64,000 nt of DNA from Actinoplanes subtropicus. GTDB lineage: Bacteria; Actinomycetota; Actinomycetes; Mycobacteriales; Micromonosporaceae. This document shows, piece after piece, positions 9,273 to 19,431 of this stretch. Both the position numbers and the translations under genes were made by a program. The stretch's first letter is position 1, and each line of letters begins with the position of its first letter. The notes beneath the pieces are model-generated. The model was not told the origin of the DNA, did no database searches, and saw only the letters and a program-made list of their open reading frames with translations. The stretch spans positions 186,001 to 250,000 of the forward strand of contig NZ_JOJL01000007.1 of assembly GCF_000721705.1 (NCBI RefSeq), given 5' to 3'.

Positions 9273-10264
9273 TCCGGCTTCATCTCCCGGCCCATCAGCA
9301 GCTTCACCGCGATCTGCGGGTCCACCCCCTCGTGGCACACCCGCTCGACCTGCTCGACGATCGGCATCTCCACATCGTGCGCCCGGGCCAGGTCACGGAT
9401 CGAGAGGCAGCTCTTCACGCCCTCGGCGGTCTGCCGGGTGGCCGCCTGTGCCTCCTCCAGGCTCTCGCCGCGGCCCAGGTGCTCGCCGAAGGTGCGGTTG
9501 CGGGCCAGCGGCGACGAGCAGGAGGCGACCAGATCCCCCAGCCCCGCGATCCCGGCGAAGGTCAGCGGGTCGGCGCCCAGCGCCACGCCCAGCCGGGCGG
9601 TCTCGGCCAGCCCCCGGGTGATCAGCGAGGCCCGGGTGTTGTCGCCCATGCCCATCGCGACGGCCATCCCGTACGCGAGCGCGATGACGTTCTTGACCGC
9701 GCCGCCCAGCTCGCACCCGACCACGTCGTCGCTGGTGTACGGCCGGAAGTAGGGCAGCGCGAGCGCGTGCTGCACCCGCTTGGCGCGCTCCTCGTCGATG
9801 CACGCGACCACCGTGGTGGTGGGCTGGCGCTCGGCGATCTCGGGCGCGATGTTCGGCCCCGAGACGACCACCACCCGTTCCGGCTCGACGTGCCCGGTCT
9901 CCACGATGACCTCGCTCATCCGCTTCGTGGTGCCGAGCTCGATGCCCTTCATCAGCGAGACCACGGTCGCGTCCCGGCCGAAGTGACCCGCCCACCCGGC
10001 CAGGTTGCCGCGCAGCGTCTGGGACGGCACGGCGATCGCGATCAGGTCGGCGTCGTCGGTCGCGGCGGCCAGGTCGGCGGTCGCGGTGACTTCCACGGGC
10101 AGCCGTACGCCCGGCAGCGAGCCCTCGTTGGTGTGCCGGTCGCGGATCTCCTCGACCACGCCGGGGCGGCGGCCCCACATCGTCACGTGGGCGCCGGCCT
10201 CGCCGAGCACCTTGGCGAACACGGTGCCCCAGGCGCCCGAGCCGAGGACGGCGGCGCGGGTCAT
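9269..10264 (-). CDS. gpsA: Glycerol-3-phosphate dehydrogenase [NAD(P)+]
   Basis: GpsA reduces dihydroxyacetone phosphate to sn-glycerol 3-phosphate, the backbone for phospholipids. The 331-residue protein has the Rossmann motif [14 protein letters not shown] at the N-terminus, SLMKGIE near residue 108, [11 protein letters not shown] and the catalytic region [14 protein letters not shown] near residue 190 with the active-site Lys. Its ATG overlaps the stop of plsC by one base, so the acyl acceptor enzyme and the acyltransferase that uses its product are coupled. Confidence 0.95.
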   Translation of the reverse strand: MTRAAVLGSGAWGTVFAKVLGEAGAHVTMWGRRPGVVEEIRDRHTNEGSLPGVRLPVEVTATADLAAATDDADLIAIAVPSQTLRGNLAGWAGHFGRDATVVSLMKGIELGTTKRMSEVIVETGHVEPERVVVVSGPNIAPEIAERQPTTTVVACIDEERAKRVQHALALPYFRPYTSDDVVGCELGGAVKNVIALAYGMAVAMGMGDNTRASLITRGLAETARLGVALGADPLTFAGIAGLGDLVASCSSPLARNRTFGEHLGRGESLEEAQAATRQTAEGVKSCLSIRDLARAHDVEMPIVEQVERVCHEGVDPQIAVKLLMGREMKPE

Positions 10265-10992
10265 CACGCCTCCCCGGGCGCGGTCGCGCGCTTGGCGGGC
10301 CGGTCGTACAGCCCCGCGGGCGGCTGCTCGCCGCGCAGGCCGCCGAGCAGTCCCTGGACCTCCAGCAGGATCGCCTCGGTCATCTGCTCCAGCACCGCGC
10401 GGGTGGGCGTCGCGCCCCGCCAGCGGGACAGGTCGACGGGCGGGCCGGCCAAGACCGAGACGGGCGTACCCGGACGGATTTTGAGCTTGCTGGTACGCGG
10501 GTCGTAGATGGTGTGCGCCCCCCAGTTCGCCACCGGGATCACCGGCGCGCCGGTGAGCAGGGCCAGCCGGGCCGCGCCGGTCTTGCCGCGCATCGGCCAC
10601 AGGTCGGGCTGGCGGGTGGTGGTGCCCTCCGGATAGATCACCACGACGCCGCCGCCGTTGAGGGCCTCGACCAGCGTGTCCAGGGATTTCACCGCTTCCA
10701 CACTGCCGCGTTCCACCGGAATCTGCTGGACCTTGCGCAGCAGGAACCCCAGAACGGGGACTTTCCACAGACTCGCCTTGCCCAGGAAGCGCGGCCACCG
10801 GTGCGCGGCGTAGATGTAGTGCGCCACCACCAGCGGGTCGAAGTGCGACGCGTGGTTCGGCACGATGATCACGCCGCCGGTCGCGGGGATGTTCTCCATG
10901 CCGGCCCAGGTCCGCTTGGTCCAGACCTTGAGCAGCGGGAGCACCAGCACGACCGCGAAACGCCGCCAGAATCCGAGCCTGCGCCGCGCCAC
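10264..10992 (-). CDS. plsC: 1-acyl-sn-glycerol-3-phosphate acyltransferase family protein
   Basis: This membrane-associated acyltransferase has the family blocks NHASHFD near residue 44 (catalytic His and Asp) and YPEGTTT near residue 117, with a hydrophobic N-terminus ([10 protein letters not shown]). It is about 242 residues, normal for PlsC. I chose the GTG at 10992 because it has a strong AGGAGG box 4 bases upstream, rather than the longer frame from 11037. It is the first gene of the plsC-gpsA-lyase unit. Confidence 0.88.
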   Translation of the reverse strand: MARRRLGFWRRFAVVLVLPLLKVWTKRTWAGMENIPATGGVIIVPNHASHFDPLVVAHYIYAAHRWPRFLGKASLWKVPVLGFLLRKVQQIPVERGSVEAVKSLDTLVEALNGGGVVVIYPEGTTTRQPDLWPMRGKTGAARLALLTGAPVIPVANWGAHTIYDPRTSKLKIRPGTPVSVLAGPPVDLSRWRGATPTRAVLEQMTEAILLEVQGLLGGLRGEQPPAGLYDRPAKRATAPGEA

Positions 10993-11116
10993 GGCCCCTC
11001 CTGCCCTACCCGCGGCGTGTCCCCACCGCGGCCCCATCCCTCGGAGGAATCATGCCCGCTCCGGCGCGCCGGGACCAGGCAGGGTGACGCGCGCCGGTCT
11101 TTGGCAGACTTGACCA

Positions 11117-11761
11117 ATGGTGCGGGACTGGATGGCGGTCATCCCCGTCAAGCGGTTGAGCGCGGCGAAAAGCCGGCTGCGCGGCGCGGTGCCCGCGGCC
11201 CGGCACGCCGACCTGGCGCTGGCCATGGTGCGCGACACGGTGTCGGCGGTGCTGGCCGGCGCGGCGGTGGCCGAGCTGGTGGTGGTGACCGACGACCCGG
11301 TGGCGGCGGCCGCGGTGACCGCGCTCGGCGCCCGGGTGGTGCCCGACCGGCCCGCCGCCGACCTGAACGCGGCGATGCGCTTCGGCGCCGACGAGGTGGC
11401 CGGCCTCGGCCGGTTCCGCGCGGTGCTGGCCGGCGACCTGCCGGCGCTGCGCCCCGAAGAGCTGGACGAGGCGCTCGGCTCGGCCGCCGGGCGCAGCTTC
11501 GTGGCCGACGCGGCCGGCTCCGGCACGGTGCTGCTGGCCGCCCCGCCCGGCGAGCCGCTCGACCCGCGCTTCGGGCTGGGCTCGGCGGTGGCGCACGCGA
11601 CCTCCGGCGCGACCCCGCTGGACGGCGACTGGCCGGGCCTGCGGCAGGACGTCGACACCCCGGCCGACCTGGCCCGGGTGCTGGCCCTCGGCGCCGGCCG
11701 GCACACCTGCGCCCTGCTCCGTGACCTGGGACTCACCGTGAGCTGCGTCCCGGCCGCCTGA
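11117..11761 (+). CDS. cofC: 2-phospholactate/phosphoenolpyruvate guanylyltransferase (coenzyme F420 synthesis)
   Basis: CofC/FbiD activates 2-phospholactate or, in actinobacteria, phosphoenolpyruvate with GTP in the first step of F420 side-chain synthesis. The 214-residue protein has the nucleotidyltransferase fold: N-terminal VIPVKRLSAAKSRL, VVTDDP near residue 56, AGDLPAL near residue 98 and the late RFGLGSA and RQDVDTPADL. It is divergent from plsC-gpsA and upstream of ppk1, the same order as gpsA-cofC-ppk1 in mycobacteria. Confidence 0.9.
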   Translation: MVRDWMAVIPVKRLSAAKSRLRGAVPAARHADLALAMVRDTVSAVLAGAAVAELVVVTDDPVAAAAVTALGARVVPDRPAADLNAAMRFGADEVAGLGRFRAVLAGDLPALRPEELDEALGSAAGRSFVADAAGSGTVLLAAPPGEPLDPRFGLGSAVAHATSGATPLDGDWPGLRQDVDTPADLARVLALGAGRHTCALLRDLGLTVSCVPAA

Positions 11762-11780
11762 ACCGGGTAGCGTGCAGGTC

Positions 11781-11978
11781 ATGCAGGGCACCATCGCCAC
11801 CTTCGACCCGGATACCCGAGCCGGCACGCTCCTCCTCGACGACGGCAGTGAGCTGGCCTTCGATGCTGACGCGTTCCAGCGATCGGGGCTGCGGCTGCTC
11901 CGCCTCGGCCAACGGGTGGAGATAGAGACCGAGGTCACGGGCGATGTCCACCGTGTGGGAATCGCCGGAATCGGTTGA
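11781..11978 (+). CDS. Small cold-shock-domain-like protein
   Basis: The 65-residue acidic protein starts MQGTIATFDPDTRAGTLLLD and follows the beta-barrel rhythm of cold-shock domains (a G-T-x-x-x-F-D strand, then a Gly-rich turn and a second strand). The aromatic RNA-binding residues of true CspA are mostly missing, so nucleic-acid binding is uncertain. A GTG at 11772 in the same frame is an alternative start. It lies between cofC and ppk1 on the same strand. Confidence 0.6.
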   Translation: MQGTIATFDPDTRAGTLLLDDGSELAFDADAFQRSGLRLLRLGQRVEIETEVTGDVHRVGIAGIG

Positions 11979-12139
11979 GTTGATCAAGGCCCGGTTCCTT
12001 TTCACGTTTCCCCGGAAGCCGCGATGATGGACCGATGCAGACCTCGCCCCGGATCCCCGAAGCTCGCCGGCGTGGCCCCAACGGCCGCTTCCTGCCCCGG
12101 AGCGGCGAGGAAAGTCCCATCGAGCCGCAGGAGCACCTC

Positions 12140-14275
12140 ATGACGGACATTGCCGACGCGGCCGAGTCGACAGCGCCGGACGAGGTCTTCGAGTCGGACA
12201 GCGCCCCCGAGCTGCCCGAGGATCGCTTCCTCAACCGCGAGCTCTCCTGGCTCGATTTCAACGCGCGCGTGCTGGCCCTCGCCGAGGATGCGAACACGCC
12301 GCTGCTCGAGCGGGCCAAGTTCCTGGCCATCTTCGCCAGCAACCTGGACGAGTTCTACATGGTCCGGGTGGCCGGCCTGAAGCGCCGCCTGAGCGCCGGC
12401 CTGCCGATGCGCGGCGGCGACCGGTCGTCGCTGCGCAACCAACTCGAGATGATCAATGAGCGGACGGCCGACCTGGTCACCCGGCAGTCGGCCTGTTTCG
12501 CCGAGGAGGTGCGGCCGAAGCTGTCCGCCGAGGGCATCGAGATGGTGACCTGGGGCGAGCTGGGCGCGGCCGAGCGCGAGCGCCTCCGGACGCACTTCCG
12601 GGAGCAGGTCTTCCCGGTGCTGACCCCGCTCGCGGTCGACTCGGCGCATCCGTTCCCGTACATCTCGAGCCGGTCGCTCAACCTCGCCGTGGTGCTGCGC
12701 GACCCGGATGACGGCGGCTCCGAGCTGTTCGCCCGGATCAAGGTGCCGAACAACGTGCCGCGCTTCGTCACTGTGCAGAACGACAGCCGCGCCGTACGCT
12801 TCCTGCCCGTCGAGGAGCTCATCGCGGTCCACCTCGACCAGCTCTTCTCCGGCATGCAGATCCAGGAGTGGCACCTGTTCCGGGTGACCCGCAACGCCGA
12901 GCTCGAGGTCGACGAGGACCGCGACGAGGACCTGCTGCAGGCCCTCGAGCGGGAGCTGGCCCAGCGCCGGTTCGGCTCGCCGGTCCGCCTCGAGGTGGCC
13001 GCCTCGATCAGCGACCACGTGCTCGACACCCTGGTCCGCGAGCTCGAGATGGACAACCAGGACGTCCTGCGCGTACCCGGCCTGCTTGATCTTTCCGCTC
13101 TCTGGCAGGTCTTCGGCGAGTGCGACCGGGACGACCTGAAGGACCGCCCGTTCGTGCCGGCCACCCACCCGCAGCTGGCCGACGGCGAGGTGCCGCGCAG
13201 CGTCTTCAACCGGCTGCGGGAGAGCGACATCCTGGTCCACCACCCGTACCACTCGTTCTCCACCAGCGTGCAGCGGTTCATCGAGCAGGCCGCCGCCGAC
13301 CCGAACGTGCTGGCCATCAAGCAGACGCTGTACCGCACCTCGGGCGACTCGCCGATCGTCGACGCGCTGGTCGACGCGGCCGCCGCCGGCAAGCAGGTGG
13401 TCGTGCTGGTCGAGGTGAAGGCCCGGTTCGACGAGGTGGCCAACATCGCCTGGGCGCGCACCCTGGAGCGGGCCGGCTGCCACGTGGTCTACGGCCTGGT
13501 CGGTCTCAAGACCCACTGCAAAACCGCTTTGGTGGTACGCCAGGAGGGCAACCAGATCCGGCGGTACTGCCACATCGGCACCGGCAACTACCACCCGAAG
13601 ACGGCGCGGCTGTATGAGGACTTCGGCATGCTGACCGCCGATCCCGAGGTGGGCGCCGACGTGACCGACCTGTTCAACGTGCTCACCGGCTACAGCCGGC
13701 AGCGGCAGTACCGCCGGCTGCTGGTGGCGCCGCACGGCGTGCGGGCCGGGCTGATCGAGCGGATCGAGCGGCAGGCCGAGATCGCCCGGGCCGGCGGCGA
13801 GGCGCTCGTGCAGTTCAAGGTGAACTCGCTGGTCGACGAGGAGACCATCGACGCGCTCTACCGTGCCTCGCAGGCCGGGGTGAAGGCCGACCTGATCATC
13901 CGCGGCATGTGCGCGCTGCGGCCCGGCGTGCCCGGCCTGTCGGACAACATCCGGGCCCGTTCGATCGTCGGCCGGTTCCTCGAGCACTCCCGGGTGTTCC
14001 GGTTCGGCGCCGGCGACGACGCCGAGTACTGGATCGGCTCGGCCGACCTGATGCACCGCAACCTCGACCGCCGGGTCGAGGCGCTGGTGCGGGTCACCCT
14101 CCCGTCCGCCCAGCGGGACCTGCGCGACGTGCTGGAGCTGGCGATGAGCGACGAGAGCGAGGGCTGGGATCTGGCCGGCGACGGCACCTGGCACCGCCGC
14201 CCGTTCGGCCCGTCCGACCAGCACCTGCACCTGCAGGAGGCGCTGCTGCGCCGGGTCATCGGCAAGGCGGCCTGA
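12140..14275 (+). CDS. ppk1: Polyphosphate kinase 1
   Basis: PPK1 polymerises the gamma-phosphate of ATP into inorganic polyphosphate. The protein (711 residues from this start) has the N-terminal [14 protein letters not shown] and [14 protein letters not shown] blocks and two phospholipase-D-like domains. The autophosphorylated His region is [18 protein letters not shown], preceded by [14 protein letters not shown] chose the ATG at 12140, which has AGGAG at 12129-12133; an in-frame ATG at 12035 would add 35 residues and cannot be excluded. The stop codon overlaps the next gene's start (TGATG), so ppk1 and the Nudix gene are coupled. Confidence 0.95.
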   Translation: MTDIADAAESTAPDEVFESDSAPELPEDRFLNRELSWLDFNARVLALAEDANTPLLERAKFLAIFASNLDEFYMVRVAGLKRRLSAGLPMRGGDRSSLRNQLEMINERTADLVTRQSACFAEEVRPKLSAEGIEMVTWGELGAAERERLRTHFREQVFPVLTPLAVDSAHPFPYISSRSLNLAVVLRDPDDGGSELFARIKVPNNVPRFVTVQNDSRAVRFLPVEELIAVHLDQLFSGMQIQEWHLFRVTRNAELEVDEDRDEDLLQALERELAQRRFGSPVRLEVAASISDHVLDTLVRELEMDNQDVLRVPGLLDLSALWQVFGECDRDDLKDRPFVPATHPQLADGEVPRSVFNRLRESDILVHHPYHSFSTSVQRFIEQAAADPNVLAIKQTLYRTSGDSPIVDALVDAAAAGKQVVVLVEVKARFDEVANIAWARTLERAGCHVVYGLVGLKTHCKTALVVRQEGNQIRRYCHIGTGNYHPKTARLYEDFGMLTADPEVGADVTDLFNVLTGYSRQRQYRRLLVAPHGVRAGLIERIERQAEIARAGGEALVQFKVNSLVDEETIDALYRASQAGVKADLIIRGMCALRPGVPGLSDNIRARSIVGRFLEHSRVFRFGAGDDAEYWIGSADLMHRNLDRRVEALVRVTLPSAQRDLRDVLELAMSDESEGWDLAGDGTWHRRPFGPSDQHLHLQEALLRRVIGKAA

Positions 14276-15153
14276 TGCCGCAACCGGTCCGGGCGGCGGG
14301 CGGGGTGCTGTACCGCCCGGCGGGCGGCGGCATCGAGGTGTGCCTCGTGCACCGCCCGCGGTACGACGACTGGGCGCTGCCCAAGGGAAAGCTGGACGGC
14401 GACGAGCACCCGATGGTGGGCGCCGTCCGCGAGGTGGCCGAGGAGACCGGCTGCGCCGGCGTCCCCCATCTGAGACTGCCGACCCTGGCGTACGACCTGC
14501 CCGACGGCACGCCCAAGACGGTGGACTTCTGGCTGATGCGGCTGGCCGGCGAGGGCCCGGTGGTGGACACCGCCGAGGTCGACGAGCTGGCCTGGCTGTC
14601 CCCGGCGGCGGCCCGCGAACGGCTCAGCTACGACGACGAGCGGGCCGTGCTCGACCGGGCCGCCGCGCTGCCGCCGGTCACCACGGTGGTCGCGATGGTC
14701 CGGCACGCGCACGCCGGCGAGCGCAAGGAGTGGAAGGGCAACGACGCGCTGCGGCCGATCGACGAGCGCGGCCGCCGGCAGGCCGAGCGGATCGGCGCGG
14801 TCCTGGCCCTGTTGCGGCCGGCCCGGCTGATCTCGGCGACGCCGCTGCGCTGCAAGCAGACGCTGGAGCCGCTGGCCGCTCGGCTCGGCGGGGTCCCGAT
14901 CGTGCAGGACGGCGCGTTCGCCGAGCCGCCGCTGGCCGAGGAGGCGCCGGCCAAGGCCAAGCTGGCCGCCCAGCGGCTGCTCGACCTGCGCGACGAGGGC
15001 CTGCCGGTGGTCTGCAGCCAAGGCAAGATCATGCCGACGCTGCTGGCGACCCTGCGGGACGAGGCCGATCCCGAGCCCTACAAGACGCCGAAGGGCGACG
15101 GCTGGCTGCTCACCTGGAGCGGGGACCGACTGCTGGACGCCTCCCGGCTCTAG
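14275..15153 (+). CDS. mutT1: MutT1-like Nudix hydrolase with C-terminal histidine phosphatase domain
   Basis: The 292-residue protein fuses two domains. The Nudix box runs from GKLDGDE to REVAEETG at about residues 38-60, and a histidine-phosphatase domain starts at VAMVRHAHAGERKEW near residue 139. Mycobacterial MutT1 with this architecture cleans 8-oxo-(d)GTP and related nucleotides and also sits directly downstream of ppk1. The later His of the phosphatase domain is not obvious (CSQGKIMP replaces the usual Ser-His-Gly), as in MutT1-type proteins. Confidence 0.85.
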   Translation: MPQPVRAAGGVLYRPAGGGIEVCLVHRPRYDDWALPKGKLDGDEHPMVGAVREVAEETGCAGVPHLRLPTLAYDLPDGTPKTVDFWLMRLAGEGPVVDTAEVDELAWLSPAAARERLSYDDERAVLDRAAALPPVTTVVAMVRHAHAGERKEWKGNDALRPIDERGRRQAERIGAVLALLRPARLISATPLRCKQTLEPLAARLGGVPIVQDGAFAEPPLAEEAPAKAKLAAQRLLDLRDEGLPVVCSQGKIMPTLLATLRDEADPEPYKTPKGDGWLLTWSGDRLLDASRL

Positions 15154-15532
15154 GGACCGCGATCCCGGCCCGCCACAGGCCCAGCCGGTCGCCGGTCAGC
15201 CAGCGGGCCCGGCACAGCTCGTCCGGCCGCGGCTCCCAGTCGCGATAGGGCAGCAGCGCCACCCGCCAGCACAGCACGCAGGTGAGGTACCAGCCGTAGA
15301 GCGGCACCGCGCCGAGCCACCCGTCCCGCGTCCGGTACGAACCCCAGGGCGCCAGCAGCCGTACGGCGAGGCCGGACCAGGCGCAGGTGACCAGCCAGTC
15401 GAGCAGCCCGTTGCCGGTCCAGTCCTCGGCCAGGCCGCCGAGCGTCCACCCCGGCACGACCGCGACCGCGAACAGCAGCACGGCGATCAGCGACCGGCCG
15501 ACCAGTCCCCGCGGTGTCCCCTCTCGCTCCAT
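15110..15532 (-). CDS. Small membrane protein of unknown function
   Basis: I do not recognise this protein of about 140 residues. It has three likely transmembrane segments (LIAVLLFAVAVVPGW near the N-terminus, LLDWLVTCAWSGLAVRLL, and PLYGWYLTCVLCWRVAL) and a basic C-terminal tail. The start is the ATG at 15532; the frame remains open further upstream. Its last 44 bases overlap the 3' end of the convergent mutT1 gene. Confidence 0.5.
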   Translation of the reverse strand: MEREGTPRGLVGRSLIAVLLFAVAVVPGWTLGGLAEDWTGNGLLDWLVTCAWSGLAVRLLAPWGSYRTRDGWLGAVPLYGWYLTCVLCWRVALLPYRDWEPRPDELCRARWLTGDRLGLWRAGIAVPRAGRRPAVGPRSR

Positions 15533-15580
15533 GCCCCGGACGGTAGGCTCAGCGGCCGTTTCCGCGCCGGAACACACGAA

Positions 15581-15606
15581 AGGCGTCCACCTTAGGGTGG
15601 ACGCCT
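15581..15606 (-). terminator. hup terminator hairpin
   Basis: AGGCGTCCACC and GGTGGACGCCT form a perfect 11-bp stem with a 4-base loop, about 35 bases after the hup stop codon on the minus strand, followed by a short TTTCG tract. Confidence 0.85.
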
Positions 15607-15640
15607 GACGCGCCGCCTACGCGGCGATGAGGGTGCTCGG

Positions 15641-16429
15641 TCAGCGGGTCTTGCGCGCCGCCGAGGTGTTGGCCCGGGCCCGGGTGGGCGTAGCGGCGGC
15701 CGCGGCCGTCGTGGTTTTGCGGGCGGTGGTCTTCTTGGCCGCCGCCGTCTTGGTCGCGGCCGTCGTCTTCTTCGCCGGCGCCGCCTTGGTCGCCGTCGTC
15801 TTCTTCGCCGCGGTCGCCGTCTTGGCGGGGGCGGCCTTGGTCGCCGCGGTCTTCTTGGCCGCGGCGGTCTTCGTGGCGGTGGCCGTCTTGGCGGGGGCGG
15901 CCTTGGTGGCGGTGGTCTTCTTGGCCGCCGCCGTCTTGGTGGCGGTCGCCGCCTTCTTCGCCGGCGCGGCCTTGGTGGCGGTGGCCGTCTTGGCCGGGGC
16001 GGCCTTGGTGGCGGTGGTCTTCTTGGCCGCCGCCGTCTTGGTGGCCGGAGCCGCCTTCGTGGCCGGCGCCGCCTTCGTCGCGGTGGCGGTGGTCTTCTTG
16101 GCCGCCGCCGCGGTGGTCGCCGCCTTCTTCGCCGGCGCCGCGACCTTCGCGACCTTGCCGGCCGCCACCATGTCCTTGAAGGCCGTGCCGGGCCGGAATG
16201 CGGGCACCGACGTTTTCTTCACTTTCACCGTCTCGCCGGTCCGCGGATTGCGCGCGGTCCGCGCATTGCGTACCCGCTTCTCGAAGGATCCGAAGCCGGT
16301 GATGGCCACCTTGTCGCCCTTGGTGACAGCGCTCTGCACCTCGCTGATGACCGCATCCAGCGCCGCCGTCGCCGTCTTCCGGTCCCCCAGTCGGGCGGCG
16401 AGCGCCTCGATGAGCTCGGCCTTGTTCAC
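15641..16429 (-). CDS. hup: HU-family DNA-binding protein with long Lys/Ala/Thr C-terminal tail (HupB/HupS-like)
   Basis: Residues 1-90 are a complete HU domain ([46 protein letters not shown] and the conserved [11 protein letters not shown]). Residues 95-262 are a low-complexity tail of [18 protein letters not shown] and AAAKK repeats. This two-part structure is that of mycobacterial HupB and streptomycete HupS, where the tail resembles eukaryotic histone H1 and condenses DNA. At about 168 residues the tail is long. The GTG start has GGGAGGA upstream. The repeats make the gene prone to length change. Confidence 0.95.
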   Translation of the reverse strand: MNKAELIEALAARLGDRKTATAALDAVISEVQSAVTKGDKVAITGFGSFEKRVRNARTARNPRTGETVKVKKTSVPAFRPGTAFKDMVAAGKVAKVAAPAKKAATTAAAAKKTTATATKAAPATKAAPATKTAAAKKTTATKAAPAKTATATKAAPAKKAATATKTAAAKKTTATKAAPAKTATATKTAAAKKTAATKAAPAKTATAAKKTTATKAAPAKKTTAATKTAAAKKTTARKTTTAAAAATPTRARANTSAARKTR

Positions 16430-16550
16430 GGTTATTCCTCCCGAACGTGAGAACTGGCCCCAATCGAAGCCATTCTGCGCGCACCGTATGCCCTTTGACC
16501 AGCAGACACAAACATTCGCGCAAAAAAACCCCTTGTGTTGCAACGAAATC

Positions 16551-16576
16551 GCCCCCGCCAGGGATGCGGCGGGGGC
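16551..16576 (-). terminator. leuCD terminator hairpin
   Basis: GCCCCCGCC and GGCGGGGGC form a 9-bp stem with an 8-base loop downstream of leuD on the minus strand, followed by GATTTCG. Confidence 0.75.
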
Positions 16577-16609
16577 GGAATTCGTTGCTCCGACAGGGCT
16601 TTCGAGGCC

Positions 16610-17197
16610 TTAGGCGACGGCCGGCTTGAAGGCCGGGCGATTGCTCTCGTACGCGGTGATCGCGTCCTCGTGGCGCAGCGTCAGTCCGATGTCGTCGAGG
16701 CCCTCCATGAGCCGCCACCTGCTGAAATCGTCGATCGGGAACGGCCAGGAGGCGTCGTCCACGCGCACCTGACGGGTCTCGAGGTCGACGGTTATCCGCT
16801 TTTCCGGCTCGCTGTCGGCCATGTCCCAGAGCGCCTCGACCGCTTTCTGGTCGAGTTGGACGGGCAGCAGACCCTCCTTGAGCGCGTTCCCCCGGAAGAT
16901 GTCGCCGAACCGGGCGGCGATGACCACCTTGAAGCCCCAGTCGCGCAGCGCCCAGACCGCGTGCTGCCGGGATGAGCCGGTGCCGAAGTTGGGCCCGGCC
17001 ACCAGAATCGTGGCGCCGGCGTGGGCCGGGTTGTGGAGCACGAACGACGGGTCGTCCCGCCACGCGCTGAACAATCCGTCCTCGAAACCGGTCCGGGTGA
17101 CCCGCTTCAGGTACACGGCCGGGATGATCTGGTCGGTATCCACATCGGAGCGGCGCAGGGGCATGACCTTGCCGCTGTGCGTCACAAACTTGTCCAT
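16610..17197 (-). CDS. leuD: 3-isopropylmalate dehydratase small subunit
   Basis: LeuD is the swivel domain of isopropylmalate isomerase and pairs with LeuC in leucine synthesis. The 195-residue protein has [16 protein letters not shown] near residue 19 and the substrate loop [14 protein letters not shown] near residue 70. It follows leuC by 12 bases on the same strand and is closed by the hairpin at 16551-16576. Confidence 0.97.
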   Translation of the reverse strand: MDKFVTHSGKVMPLRRSDVDTDQIIPAVYLKRVTRTGFEDGLFSAWRDDPSFVLHNPAHAGATILVAGPNFGTGSSRQHAVWALRDWGFKVVIAARFGDIFRGNALKEGLLPVQLDQKAVEALWDMADSEPEKRITVDLETRQVRVDDASWPFPIDDFSRWRLMEGLDDIGLTLRHEDAITAYESNRPAFKPAVA

Positions 17198-17209
17198 CTG
17201 TCTCTCCCG

Positions 17210-18670
17210 TTACAGATCGGCCGGAACAAGGTCAGCCGGCGCCGCGAGCCGGCCCACCACGGCGGTGGCGGCGGCGACCTGCGGCGAGACCAAATGGGTA
17301 CGCCCGCCCTTGCCCTGCCGGCCCTCGAAGTTGCGGTTGGAGGTGGAGGCGGCGCGCTGGCCGGGGCTGAGCGTGTCCGGGTTCATGCCCAGGCACATCG
17401 AGCAGCCGGCGAAGCGCCACTCGGCACCGGCGTCGGTGAAGACCTTGTCCAGGCCCTCCGCCTCGGCGGCCTCGCGCACCTGGTAGGAGCCCGGCACGAT
17501 CATCATGCGGACGCCGTCGTGCACCCGGTGGCCGCGCAGCACGTCGGCGGCGGCGCGCAGGTCTTCCAGCCGGCCGTTGGTGCAGGAGCCGACGAAGACC
17601 ACGTCCACCTCGACGTCGCGGAACGGCGTGCCCGGGGTCAGGTCCATGTACGCCAGCGCGCGGCGGGCGGCGTTGCGGTCGGTCTCCTCGACGAACTCCT
17701 CCGGGTCCGGCACCACGCCGTCCAGCGGGGCGCCCTGGCCCGGGTTGGTGCCCCAGGTGATGAACGGGCTGACCGTCGACGCGTCCAGGACGATCTCGGT
17801 GTCGTACTCGGCGTCCTCGTCGGTCACCAGGGTCTTCCAGTACTCGACCGCGGCGTCCCACTGCTCGCCCCGCGGCGCGTGCTCGCGGCCCTTGAGGTAC
17901 GCGAAGGTCGTCTCGTCCGGCGCGATCATGCCGGCCTTGGCGCCCCACTCGATGCTCATGTTGCAGATGGTCATCCGGCCCTCCATGGAGAGCTTGCGGA
18001 TGGCCTCGCCGCGGTACTCCACGATGTGGCCGTTGCCGCCGCCGGTGCCGGTCTGCGTGATCAGGGCCAGGATCAGATCTTTCGCGCTGACGCCCGGGCG
18101 CAGCTCGCCGACCACGGTGACGGCCATCGTCTTCGGCCTCGCCTGCGGCAGCGTCTGGGTGGCGAGCACGTGCTCGACCTCGCTGGTGCCGATGCCGAAG
18201 GCGAGCGCGCCGAACGCGCCGTGGGTCGCGGTGTGCGAATCGCCGCAGACGATGGTCAGGCCGGGCTGGGTGAGGCCCAGCTGCGGACCGATCACGTGCA
18301 CGATGCCCTGCTGGACGTCGCCGAGCGGCCGGATCTGCACGCCGAACTCGGCGCAGTTCTTCCGGAGCGTCTCGATCTGCGTACGGGACACCGTGTCGGC
18401 GATCGTCAGCAGCTCGCCGCGGCGGTTGTTGAACGCGGGATCCGCGTACCCGGTCGGGGTGTTGTGATCCTCGGTCGCGAGCGTGAGGTCGGTGCGCCGC
18501 ACCGGGCGCCCGGCCAGCCGGAGGCCGTCGAAGGCCTGCGGGCTGGTCACCTCGTGCAGCAGGTGGAGGTCGATGTAGAGCAGATCGGGCTCGCCATCGG
18601 CGGCACGCACGACATGGTCGTCCCAGACCTTTTCCGCCAAGGTCCGCGGCTTCGGAGTGACTCCCACCAT
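17210..18670 (-). CDS. leuC: 3-isopropylmalate dehydratase large subunit
   Basis: LeuC carries the 4Fe-4S cluster that interconverts 2- and 3-isopropylmalate. The 486-residue protein has the aconitase-family features [35 protein letters not shown] and the cluster cysteines in GSCTNGR and CSMCLGMN. It starts at an ATG only 49 bases from the divergent ndgR gene, so its promoter and the ndgR regulatory region must overlap. No attenuator fits in that space; control by NdgR is expected from Streptomyces. Confidence 0.97.
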   Translation of the reverse strand: MVGVTPKPRTLAEKVWDDHVVRAADGEPDLLYIDLHLLHEVTSPQAFDGLRLAGRPVRRTDLTLATEDHNTPTGYADPAFNNRRGELLTIADTVSRTQIETLRKNCAEFGVQIRPLGDVQQGIVHVIGPQLGLTQPGLTIVCGDSHTATHGAFGALAFGIGTSEVEHVLATQTLPQARPKTMAVTVVGELRPGVSAKDLILALITQTGTGGGNGHIVEYRGEAIRKLSMEGRMTICNMSIEWGAKAGMIAPDETTFAYLKGREHAPRGEQWDAAVEYWKTLVTDEDAEYDTEIVLDASTVSPFITWGTNPGQGAPLDGVVPDPEEFVEETDRNAARRALAYMDLTPGTPFRDVEVDVVFVGSCTNGRLEDLRAAADVLRGHRVHDGVRMMIVPGSYQVREAAEAEGLDKVFTDAGAEWRFAGCSMCLGMNPDTLSPGQRAASTSNRNFEGRQGKGGRTHLVSPQVAAATAVVGRLAAPADLVPADL

Positions 18671-18719
18671 CTGGACATCCTAAATTCTGGGAGGTATGTT
18701 TCGGCTTGTGGGACACAGT

Positions 18720-19406
18720 ATGAGCGGTGTCGGCGTTCTCGACAAGGCGGTAGTCATCCTGGCGGCGTGTGTCGACGGCGCCAGCCTGGCCGAGCTCGTC
18801 GACCGTACGAAGCTGCCCCGGGCGACGGCACATCGCCTGGCCCAGGCCCTGGAGATCCACCGGATGCTGGTCCGGGACACCCAGGGCCGCTGGCGTCCGG
18901 GCCCCCGCCTGGGCGAGCTGGCGAACGCCGCGCCGGACGTTCTGCTGACCGCGGCCGAGCCGTTGATGTCCGCATTGCGAGACGCGACCGGGGAAAGCGC
19001 GCAGCTGTACTTGCGCCGCGCCGACGAGCGCATCTGCGTCGCCGCCGCCGAGCGCGCCAGCGGCCTGCGCGACACGGTTCCGGTCGGCTCGGTGCTGCCG
19101 ATGACCGCCGGGTCGGCCGCGCAGATCCTGCTCGCCTGGGAGCCGCCGGAGGCCGTGATGCCGCTGCTGCCCCGCTGCAAGTTCACCGGGCGCACGCTGG
19201 CCGAGGTCCGCCGCCGCGGCTGGGCGCAGAGTGTGGCCGAGCGCGAGCCCGGTGTGGCCAGCGTCTCCGCCCCGATCCGCGACCGCACCGGCCGGGTGAT
19301 CGCCGCGATCTCGATAAGCGGCCCGATCGAGCGCCTCGGCCGCCGCCCCGGCGAGCGCCACGCCATGGCCGTCGTCCGGGCCGGCCAACGCCTCTCCGGC
19401 CTGTAG
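18720..19406 (+). CDS. ndgR: IclR family regulator NdgR
   Basis: The 228-residue protein has an N-terminal winged helix (SLAELVDRTKLPRATAHRLA) and the IclR effector domain with ESAQLYLRR, ERASGLRDTVPVGS and REPGVASVSAPIRDR. These match Streptomyces NdgR, which controls leucine and other branched-chain amino acid genes and quorum-related metabolism. It is divergent from leuC. The start is uncertain: the ATG at 18720 fits homologues, while ATG 18696 and GTG 18708 are in frame behind a GGGAGG box. The AT-rich spacer contains TCCTAAATTCTGGGA, a candidate NdgR site. Confidence 0.9.
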   Translation: MSGVGVLDKAVVILAACVDGASLAELVDRTKLPRATAHRLAQALEIHRMLVRDTQGRWRPGPRLGELANAAPDVLLTAAEPLMSALRDATGESAQLYLRRADERICVAAAERASGLRDTVPVGSVLPMTAGSAAQILLAWEPPEAVMPLLPRCKFTGRTLAEVRRRGWAQSVAEREPGVASVSAPIRDRTGRVIAAISISGPIERLGRRPGERHAMAVVRAGQRLSGL

Positions 19407-19431
19407 CGCCCGGCGGCCGCCGGCGGGCTCG

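Noticed and set aside
12002..14230. A 742-codon open frame antisense to ppk1
   Set aside because: Arg/His/Leu/Gly-rich translation with no recognisable domain; it is the compositional mirror of a GC-rich real gene. The same applies to long frames opposite the DAK2, M16 and GGDEF-EAL genes.
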